Shown: piece by piece, positions 34,736 to 40,700 of the stretch
Numbering within the stretch: position 1 is the stretch's first letter
Layout of the letters: every line of letters starts with the position of its first letter
Origin: Eubacteriales bacterium
Lineage (GTDB): Bacteria > Bacillota > Clostridia > Lachnospirales > Lachnospiraceae
Reading direction: 5' to 3'
Assembly: GCA_030539055.1 (NCBI GenBank)
Contig: JAUNSV010000012.1
Span: 1 to 40,700 of the forward strand
Length of the DNA stretch: 40,700 bases
Made by a program: the position numbers and the translations under genes
Notes under the pieces: model-generated
Databases searched by the model: none
Seen by the model: the letters and a program-made list of their open reading frames with translations, nothing else
Told to the model about the DNA's origin: nothing

Positions 34736-36184
34736 ATGAATAACTATATTAACAATATAGAATTTGAACCTTTATCTGAAAAAATATTTAATAAATTAAA
34801 TAATATTTTTTCAAAATGTCAATTTCAAATAACAGAATACTCTCTTGGTACATTAATTATTTATGATAATATTCTACATTCTAAATTTCATATTGATAAT
34901 AATTATTTAATAATTAAATTTAACTACAATAATGAAATAATCTTTCAATATCCAATTGTAACAATTAATGAAAATAATGATGAAATAGAATTTTTAGCTC
35001 TTTTAAAAATTGAAGAATATTGTATGTTAAATAATTTATCACTTAATATTGTGAATATTCCAGAAGCAAAAATAGATAAAATAATAAAAAGATATCCCAA
35101 TATTAATATTAATTGTATAAGAAAAAATAAAGACTATATATATAATGCTAAAGAATTAATTGATTTTCCAGGTAGAGTCTATTCAAAGAAAAAAAATCTT
35201 ATTAATCAATTTAATAAAAATTATATAAATTCTAATTTTAGAAGACTTACTATAGATGATATTAATATTATTAATGATTTTTTTATTGAATATGAAAAAA
35301 GTATAATAAAAGAAAAAACTAAAGAAGTATTAGAAGAATTACTCTTTTCTAAGATTATTTTTCAATATTTAAAATATGATTTCTTTTATGCAGGTGGTTT
35401 ATTTATTGATAATAAATTAGTTGGAATTAATATTAGTGAAATCTCTGGTAATACTCTAATAACTCATATAGAAAAAGCATTATATCAATATAAAGGTATT
35501 TATACAAAATTAATGAATGAATGCTATAAAAATTTTCCCAAAATATTTGATTATATTAATCGTGAAAATGATATGAATGATAAGGGTTTAAGAAAAGCAA
35601 AATATCAATATAAACCACTATATTTATTAAATAAATATTGGATAAAATGTGATAATATTTATTTTAATAAAATAACAAAATTACCTAGTATACAAACAGA
35701 GCGATTATTAATAAATGAAATATTAGAAGAAGATATTAAACTTTATAATGAATTAATTTATGATCTTGATAGAAATAAATTATGGGGAAACGATGATATA
35801 GCTGATGCAAAAAATATACTAAAAATTGATAATTTAAACGATAATAGTTTTTTTAATGTACAAGAATATTATTTTAATAATAAAATACAAATATCTCTAG
35901 CTATACGATTAAATAAAATATTAATTGGTGAAGTTTTATTATATAATTATGATTTTAGAGGCAATATAGAGATTGGTATAAGAATAAATAAAAAATATAA
36001 TAACTTGGGTTATGGTATAGAAGCATTTAATGCTATTTGTGATTATGCTTTATATGATTTAGGATTCAATAAAGTAAAAGCAAAATGTTTAAAAGAAAAT
36101 ATTCAATCAAAAAAAATGATTTTAAAAAGAATGCATTGTATAAATGAAGATGAAAAATATATTTTTTTTGAAAGCGATATATAA
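34736..36184 (+). CDS. DUF2156 domain fused to a GNAT acetyltransferase
   Basis: Residues about 1-305 match the DUF2156 family, related to the C-terminal domain of phosphatidylglycerol lysyltransferases and itself built from tandem acetyltransferase folds. Visible marks are GRVYSKKKNLINQF and YINRENDMNDKGLRKAKYQYKP. Residues about 315-482 are a separate RimJ-like GNAT domain beginning TERLLINEI, with the acetyl-CoA loop NNLGYGIEA. The same DUF2156 marks recur in the convergent gene at 36210-37091, which lacks the GNAT part. The substrate is unknown; transfer of an amino acid or acetyl group is suggested by the folds. AAAGGAG lies about 14 bases before the ATG. Confidence 0.82.
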   Translation: MNNYINNIEFEPLSEKIFNKLNNIFSKCQFQITEYSLGTLIIYDNILHSKFHIDNNYLIIKFNYNNEIIFQYPIVTINENNDEIEFLALLKIEEYCMLNNLSLNIVNIPEAKIDKIIKRYPNININCIRKNKDYIYNAKELIDFPGRVYSKKKNLINQFNKNYINSNFRRLTIDDINIINDFFIEYEKSIIKEKTKEVLEELLFSKIIFQYLKYDFFYAGGLFIDNKLVGINISEISGNTLITHIEKALYQYKGIYTKLMNECYKNFPKIFDYINRENDMNDKGLRKAKYQYKPLYLLNKYWIKCDNIYFNKITKLPSIQTERLLINEILEEDIKLYNELIYDLDRNKLWGNDDIADAKNILKIDNLNDNSFFNVQEYYFNNKIQISLAIRLNKILIGEVLLYNYDFRGNIEIGIRINKKYNNLGYGIEAFNAICDYALYDLGFNKVKAKCLKENIQSKKMILKRMHCINEDEKYIFFESDI

Positions 36185-36211
36185 AAAGAAGCAATATTAT
36201 TGCTTCTTTTT
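36183..36211. terminator. Bidirectional rho-independent terminator
   Basis: A perfect 13-bp stem pairs AAAAAGAAGCAAT (36183-36195) with ATTGCTTCTTTTT (36199-36211) around a 3-base loop, with A and T runs on both sides. It separates two convergent genes and serves both strands. Confidence 0.92.
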
Positions 36212-37091
36212 AATTAATAATTTCTACACAATATTTTTTTAATATTATTGTTGGATGATATTGCATTTTTGATATTTCTAATCCTTTATCTCCTACTGTT
36301 TCTTCCCTATTTATATATTGAACATCACTTGCATATTTTTTTGCAAATTCATTCATTAACACTTGATAAGAACCTTTATAATTCATATTTGCTTTTTCTA
36401 TATGAGCATATAATACATCTTCTATTATTTCTCCTGCAGCTACGCCTACAATAGTATCATTTACTTTTAAAATTATACCATGCATTTTATATTTTTCAAA
36501 AAAATCAAACACTTCATAAGTCTTATATAATTCCTCTTTAAATATAATAGAATTTTTATTTTCATAAAGTGAAAATTTTTTTAAAAATTCTTGAGCATTA
36601 ATTATATTATTTGAATTTAATTCCAATACTGACCAATTATTGTAATGAGATTTAAAATAATTAATATGATTTCTTTGCCCTGAGTACTTTCTTCCCTTTA
36701 ATTCAATTAAATCGATTGCATTATATATATAATCACTCCAATCTATTAATTCTTTAGTTATTATATTATAATTTGATGAATATAAGCACAAATCATCTTC
36801 TGCAACAGGGCAAAAAAAAGTTTTAATACTTTCATTTTTTGTGTATTCTATTATTTTATTAATTGAATCAATTGGATTTTCACCCATTGGAGTAGCAAAA
36901 CAAGTGCCAATATTAGGATCTTTCATTCTAAATAATAAAGTATTATCTATAATCGAGTACCATGTATCAAAAAAATCTCTCCACATAACACTTCCACCAA
37001 TTGTATTATCACATGCAAGACTATTGGAGTATTCAAAAAATGGTCTGATAATATCTATATCATCTATAGTAAGCTTTTTAAATTGTATCAA
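36210..37091 (-). CDS. DUF2156 domain protein
   Basis: This 293-residue protein consists of a single DUF2156 region with LKGRKYSGQRNHINYF and YINREETVGDKGLEISKMQYHP, the same marks as the first part of the convergent gene at 34736. The family is related to the transferase domain of aminoacyl-phosphatidylglycerol synthases, but no membrane flippase part is present here, so it acts in the cytoplasm. The start is a TTG preceded by AAAGGAAA. It lies 11 bases after the DUF362 gene and is probably co-transcribed with it. The function is unknown. Confidence 0.85.
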   Translation of the reverse strand: MIQFKKLTIDDIDIIRPFFEYSNSLACDNTIGGSVMWRDFFDTWYSIIDNTLLFRMKDPNIGTCFATPMGENPIDSINKIIEYTKNESIKTFFCPVAEDDLCLYSSNYNIITKELIDWSDYIYNAIDLIELKGRKYSGQRNHINYFKSHYNNWSVLELNSNNIINAQEFLKKFSLYENKNSIIFKEELYKTYEVFDFFEKYKMHGIILKVNDTIVGVAAGEIIEDVLYAHIEKANMNYKGSYQVLMNEFAKKYASDVQYINREETVGDKGLEISKMQYHPTIILKKYCVEIIN

Positions 37092-37102
37092 AATAATTTC
37101 CT

Positions 37103-37987
37103 TTATTTTATTTCAATTAATTCATATTCTTTAGAACCAAATCCTAATAAAGAAGCAGCATCTATTGTATGAGAACCGTTTCTAGATTCTACTCTTTCTA
37201 TAAAATGCTCTTTACCATCATCATTTGAATTATATACTAAATCTAGTGATGCTTTATCTATAGCAATAGGATCTATAGAAGATAAAATACCAATATCTTT
37301 CATACATGGATCTTCAGCAACACTACAACAATCACAATCTACAGACAAATTACATAGAATATTAATAAAAGCTATTTTCCCTTCAAATAATTTTACAATA
37401 CTAGATGCTGCATCAGCCATTGATTCACAAAATTGATCTTGACTAGCTATATTATCCCATACCATATCTTGATTATCAACTTTTCCAGCTGAATGAATAT
37501 AGCTTTTTCCTCTTGAAGAAGCACAACCTATAGATAATTGTTTTAATGCTCCTCCGAAACCTCCCATTGGATGTCCTTTAAAATGAGAAAGAACTAACAT
37601 AGAATCATAATTTTTAATATTTTTTCCAACAATATTTTTCTTTATGACTTTTCCATTAGGTATATCAAGCTCTAAATCAGGACCATTTTCATCCATCAAA
37701 TCAACATTAAAATATTTTGTCCATTCGTGATCTTTTAGTAATTTTAAATGTTTTTCTGATGAGTTTCTTTCCCCCTCATATGCTGTATTGCATTCAACTA
37801 CTGTTCCTTTTACTTCATTAATCATTGGTAACATAAATGTTGGTTTAATAAAATTTTGATTTCCCTTTTCACCAGAATGTAATTTCACACATACTTTGCC
37901 AGGAAGTGTAATATTTAATGCATTATACATTTTGATTACATTTTCTTTTGTAATATTTTTTATAAAATATACTTTAGATTTATTCAT
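37103..37987 (-). CDS. DUF362 family protein, Cys-rich
   Basis: This 294-residue DUF362 protein shows the family's GHPMGGFGGALKQLSIGCAS segment and a Cys-rich stretch near residues 210-230 (CNLSVDCDCCSVAEDPC) that could hold iron or an iron-sulfur cluster. Many DUF362 proteins carry an extra ferredoxin domain; this one does not in the usual form. The biochemical role is not established. A rubredoxin gene lies just upstream on the same strand, which suggests a redox context. AAGGAG precedes the ATG. Confidence 0.87.
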   Translation of the reverse strand: MNKSKVYFIKNITKENVIKMYNALNITLPGKVCVKLHSGEKGNQNFIKPTFMLPMINEVKGTVVECNTAYEGERNSSEKHLKLLKDHEWTKYFNVDLMDENGPDLELDIPNGKVIKKNIVGKNIKNYDSMLVLSHFKGHPMGGFGGALKQLSIGCASSRGKSYIHSAGKVDNQDMVWDNIASQDQFCESMADAASSIVKLFEGKIAFINILCNLSVDCDCCSVAEDPCMKDIGILSSIDPIAIDKASLDLVYNSNDDGKEHFIERVESRNGSHTIDAASLLGFGSKEYELIEIK

Positions 37988-37999
37988 TTTTTCTCCTTC

Positions 38000-38028
38000 A
38001 AAAAAAGTAGCACATAAGTGCCTCTTTT
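38000..38028 (-). terminator. Rho-independent terminator after rubredoxin
   Basis: Read on the minus strand, AAAAGAGGCAC pairs with GTGCTACTTTT (one mismatch and one G-U pair) around the loop TTAT, and seven T follow. It begins about ten bases after the rubredoxin stop and ends near the ribosome binding site of the DUF362 gene. Confidence 0.75.
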
Positions 38029-38037
38029 AAAAAAATA

Positions 38038-38172
38038 TTATTTTTTTTCTACAAACATTGCTTTTGGAGCTCCACACAATGGACATGACCAAGTGTCAGG
38101 TAAATCATTAAAATTTACTCCTTCTTTACTCTCATCATATTCATATCCACATATTTTGCATATATAAACCAT
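38038..38172 (-). CDS. Rubredoxin
   Basis: Rubredoxin is a one-iron electron carrier, used in anaerobes to pass electrons to superoxide reductase, rubrerythrin or similar partners. The 44-residue frame reads [20 protein letters not shown] at its start, with the two Fe-binding pairs CKICG (C5, C8) and CPLCG (C30, C33). It is slightly shorter than the usual 52-54 aa because the loop between the pairs is reduced. AGGAGG lies a few bases before the ATG, a good promoter lies upstream and a terminator follows. It is too short for many gene callers. Confidence 0.95.
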   Translation of the reverse strand: MVYICKICGYEYDESKEGVNFNDLPDTWSCPLCGAPKAMFVEKK

Positions 38173-38200
38173 AATTATTCCTCCTATTTTGAACTGTGTT

Positions 38201-38229
38201 AGTTTAGCTTAAAAATATCTAAAAGTCAA
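38201..38229 (-). promoter_or_regulatory. Promoter of the rubredoxin gene
   Basis: On the minus strand TTGACT (38224-38229) and TAAACT (38201-38206) are separated by exactly 17 bp. The -10 box is about 28 bases before the rubredoxin ATG. Confidence 0.7.
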
Positions 38230-38269
38230 TATCTTTTTTATAAAAACAAAATAATATCATAAATTTAAC

Positions 38270-38303
38270 ATAGTTTTTACAAATTAATATAGTTTTTACG
38301 AAT
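38270..38303. repeat. Short tandem direct repeat
   Basis: ATAGTTTTTAC followed by (A/G)AA occurs twice, 19 bp apart, just beyond the stop of the MATE-type gene. No function is evident. Confidence 0.5.
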
Positions 38304-39983
38304 TTATTCTATTAAATATGAAAAGAAAATAGAGTTATTTCCATTTGTATTTTCATACTTTCCTAAAGAAGTGTTATTGAAATTGTATTGTTCTAAAACA
38401 TTTGTGTTAGTAATATAAAGCAAAATTTCGTTTGATATATTTATATTACATATAATTGCTTCTTTATGATTGCTTTTATTTGCATAAAATAATTGACTGT
38501 TTAATATATCATTAGTAATTATTTTAATTTTTTCTATACTAATTTTTTGATCTATTAAAAAAGTTTCAACCAAAATACATAATGATTCTATTCCTTCTTT
38601 TGTGCATTTTATATCTTTTGAAAAAGATTTTTTAATACTTTTATTTTCTAAATATAATGGATAATAAAATTTATTTTTATCAAATATATTTTTAATTTTT
38701 ATATAAATAAGTAATAGTATTATCGAAATAATTGGCGATATTGTAATTGAAATCCAAATATAATTAATATCTAATATATTTTTACATAAATAAATTAAAA
38801 AAACGGGAAAAATTAGCATACTTGAAGCAAATAAATAATGAGATAAGAATATTTTATTAATATATAAATAATATATTGCAAATATTCTTACAATCATAAA
38901 AGGAATTGCAGAAAAAGAAAATATCCTTATTGCAATAATAGCATCATTAAGTATATTGTGAGCGTCTATTCCTATAATAGAAGGAAATATTGGAGCAAGT
39001 AATTGTATTAAAATAAAAACAATAATACTTTCAATAATACCTGCTTTTATAATATACTTAAAACATCTTTTTATAGCATTTGCATTTGATTCACCAATAA
39101 AAATATTTTCACATACAATTAAAAACTCTGTAATTCCTTCAAAAATTGAAATAAATAAAAATAGAATATTAATTATTATAGCACCTATAATGACTGCATT
39201 ATCACCATAGTTTTTTAATAAAAATAAATTTAATATTAATTCAAAAATTGAAATATATAAAAATTGACTAGCTTCTCCACTGCCTATTTTAAAAATTGAT
39301 AATATATTCTTCATATCAAAATTAAAAATAAATGATGTTTTGCCATTTTTTGTAAAATAATATACAATAAACGGAATCAAAGATAAAATATATGAAAGCA
39401 AAGTAGCAATAGCAATTCCCTTTATTCCCATAATTTTTCCAAAGAATATAGATAGTACTGAATTTAATATTACTAATGAAATAGAATTAATAATGCAATA
39501 CACTTTTCCACCACGATATAGTGTTGTAGTAAACATTAATGAACTAACAATAATTATAACTGGAATGAATTTAATATATTTAAAGTATTCTCTTACATAA
39601 TAAATACTTTGAGAGTTACTTGCTACAATTTGTATAAAACTTTCTTCATTAATTATCATAATAATTGTAATAATAATACCAATACTTATAGCAAGAATCA
39701 TTCCTAAAGAAAAAAATTCATCTGCTTTGTTTTTATCATTTTTACCATACTCTCGTTCCATAAGAGAAGCTACACCACTACAAATTAAATAAGATATAAA
39801 TGCAACAAAAATTGTATATGGCTCAACTAAATTAATACCTGCAAATGCTATTTCATCAAATAGTATTCCTATTATTGTTTCATCTATAATTAATCTTATA
39901 AATTCAGAAAATAATCCAATTGTAGCTGGAATAAATAAAATTTTAAATTCATTATTAAAAAAATAGTTTTTATTTTTGATCAT
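38304..39983 (-). CDS. MATE-family transporter with a C-terminal cytoplasmic extension
   Basis: This is a multidrug and toxin extrusion (MATE/polysaccharide-flippase superfamily) membrane protein. About twelve membrane segments fill residues 1-430. Typical MATE proteins are about 450 aa; this one has 559. The extra C-terminal part (about 440-559) is soluble and faintly resembles a degenerate RsbW-type histidine-kinase ATPase fold (IKIITNDILNSQLFYA, then strands). That resemblance is low confidence. The cargo is unknown. It starts nine bases after the lipoprotein stop and has no clear ribosome binding site, so it may depend on coupling to that gene. Confidence 0.85.
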   Translation of the reverse strand: MIKNKNYFFNNEFKILFIPATIGLFSEFIRLIIDETIIGILFDEIAFAGINLVEPYTIFVAFISYLICSGVASLMEREYGKNDKNKADEFFSLGMILAISIGIIITIIMIINEESFIQIVASNSQSIYYVREYFKYIKFIPVIIIVSSLMFTTTLYRGGKVYCIINSISLVILNSVLSIFFGKIMGIKGIAIATLLSYILSLIPFIVYYFTKNGKTSFIFNFDMKNILSIFKIGSGEASQFLYISIFELILNLFLLKNYGDNAVIIGAIIINILFLFISIFEGITEFLIVCENIFIGESNANAIKRCFKYIIKAGIIESIIVFILIQLLAPIFPSIIGIDAHNILNDAIIAIRIFSFSAIPFMIVRIFAIYYLYINKIFLSHYLFASSMLIFPVFLIYLCKNILDINYIWISITISPIISIILLLIYIKIKNIFDKNKFYYPLYLENKSIKKSFSKDIKCTKEGIESLCILVETFLIDQKISIEKIKIITNDILNSQLFYANKSNHKEAIICNINISNEILLYITNTNVLEQYNFNNTSLGKYENTNGNNSIFFSYLIE

Positions 39984-39992
39984 ATTATATTA

Positions 39993-40622
39993 TTATTCTG
40001 AAACTAATACTACTTCATTTATTTCTTCATCATATTGATTTTTAAGTAATACTTTTGATCCAACTTTTATATCATCCATAGTAATAATATTTTTTGTTTT
40101 AAGAGGTCTTACATTAACTTCAGAACTAATAACATAGCTTGTTATATCATTTACTATAATTTGATATTTTTGATTTTCTTTTTTAATCTCTTTTACTATT
40201 TCATAAGCAGGAATATCTTGAAAAGTATCATAATTAACAAATATAGCTTCACAATTTACTAATGCTGGAATTGATAAACCTACTCCATCACTAATATTTC
40301 CATATATTTCTTCTCCTACTTTTAAATTATTTTTTGAAGATAAAATCATATTTTTTGAATCAAAAATTAATAAATTTGAAAGAGGTATTCTCATTTCTCC
40401 CTGCATAGCTGTTTTTGATTCATTATTAATAATAATTTCACTATCACTAATATTTGTGATTTTACCAAATATAGGGAAAGCATATCCTGTTAAGTCAATA
40501 GTGCTTTCATTAGTATCTGTTTTTAAATTAGTATCCTGTATTGAAATATTATTACAAGAAAAAAGAAAAGCACTAAGAAAAATTATACATATAATTAGTC
40601 TAAATATTCTAATTTGTTTCAT
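39993..40622 (-). CDS. Lipoprotein of unknown function
   Basis: This is a 209-residue secreted protein. A basic start and hydrophobic stretch (residues 6-22) end in the lipobox-like L20-F-S-C23, so it is probably anchored to the membrane through a diacylated Cys23. The mature part is beta-rich in appearance, with two similar stretches around GKITNISDSEIIINN and later KENQKYQIIVNDI. I do not recognise a family. AGGAGG precedes the ATG and a TATAAT with an extended -10 lies upstream. It is probably in one transcript with the MATE-type gene that follows. Confidence 0.8.
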   Translation of the reverse strand: MKQIRIFRLIICIIFLSAFLFSCNNISIQDTNLKTDTNESTIDLTGYAFPIFGKITNISDSEIIINNESKTAMQGEMRIPLSNLLIFDSKNMILSSKNNLKVGEEIYGNISDGVGLSIPALVNCEAIFVNYDTFQDIPAYEIVKEIKKENQKYQIIVNDITSYVISSEVNVRPLKTKNIITMDDIKVGSKVLLKNQYDEEINEVVLVSE

Positions 40623-40651
40623 TTTTTAAATCCTCCTATTAGATTAATCAA

Positions 40652-40660
40652 ATTATATCA
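40652..40660 (-). promoter_or_regulatory. Extended -10 promoter of the lipoprotein-MATE unit
   Basis: On the minus strand TGaTATAAT (40660-40652) lies about 30 bases before the lipoprotein ATG. No convincing -35 box is seen. The last 40 bases of the window hold nothing else I can support. Confidence 0.5.
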
Positions 40661-40700
40661 TTATTTAATATAAATTTAAAGTGATAATATTACTTTTATT

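Noticed and set aside
1-40700. CRISPR arrays, insertion sequences, riboswitches or T-boxes
   Set aside because: I read both strands for regular spaced repeats, transposase motifs and known leader patterns and saw none beyond the leaders listed. Covariance searches were not possible.

Overview
The window is about 25% GC by eye and carries a low-GC Firmicutes (class Clostridia or a close relative) gene complement. The evidence for this is the rpmE / DUF1385 / prmC / prfA and der / plsY orders, the rplU-rpmA-obg-nadD-yqeK-rsfS cluster, strong AGGAGG-type ribosome binding sites, a CIRCE operator before clpB, and many TTG starts. Rubredoxin, a desulfoferrodoxin-like regulator, a DUF362 protein and a Na+-pumping decarboxylase point to an anaerobe. 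No spore gene, phage, IS element or CRISPR array was recognised. Species-level identity cannot be read from the sequence.

Layout. (1) 16-9619, + strand: ftsK/spoIIIE, murE and priA, tightly packed or overlapping, then a two-gene heterodimeric ABC exporter. (2) 9639-13381: clpB under a CIRCE-overlapped promoter, an XRE-family regulator fused to a desulfoferrodoxin-like domain, and a small unknown gene. (3) 13442-16699: rpmE with its own promoter and terminator, then DUF1385, prmC and prfA. (4) 16696-19381, - strand: a CPA1 antiporter and an acyltransferase-3 membrane protein. (5) 19405-23213, + strand: der, plsY, a TtcA-like PP-loop protein and a Xer-type tyrosine recombinase. (6) 23215-26890, - strand: a tRNA-Gln(CUG) promoter followed by tRNA, rplU, rpmA, obg, nadD, yqeK and rsfS. 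(7) 26968-33635, - strand: a six-gene decarboxylase operon with a divergent LysR gene. (8) 33844-40700: LysR plus a DUF2156-GNAT fusion (+), then on the - strand a second DUF2156 protein, DUF362, rubredoxin (too short for most ORF callers), a MATE-type transporter and a lipoprotein.

The most interesting region is the operon at 26968-33635. It joins a malonate decarboxylase alpha subunit (MdcA/MadA type, an acetyl-thioester:malonate transferase) to a complete membrane biotin decarboxylase of the methylmalonyl-CoA/oxaloacetate type: an MmdA-like carboxyltransferase, OadG-like small subunit, biotin carrier and OadB-like Na+ pump. It ends with an amidase. No acyl-carrier-protein subunit, prosthetic-group synthesis gene or MdcD/E pair is present here. 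My inference is a CoA-based malonate decarboxylase that conserves energy as a Na+ gradient: malonate plus acetyl-CoA gives malonyl-CoA plus acetate, malonyl-CoA is decarboxylated through carboxybiotin back to acetyl-CoA, and Na+ is exported. The amidase may make malonate from an amide precursor. Inside this operon the OadG-like subunit is split between two frames at a TTTCCCC heptamer that lies 5 nt before a GC-rich 7-bp inverted repeat. This is either a -1 programmed frameshift or a one-base indel (real or technical).
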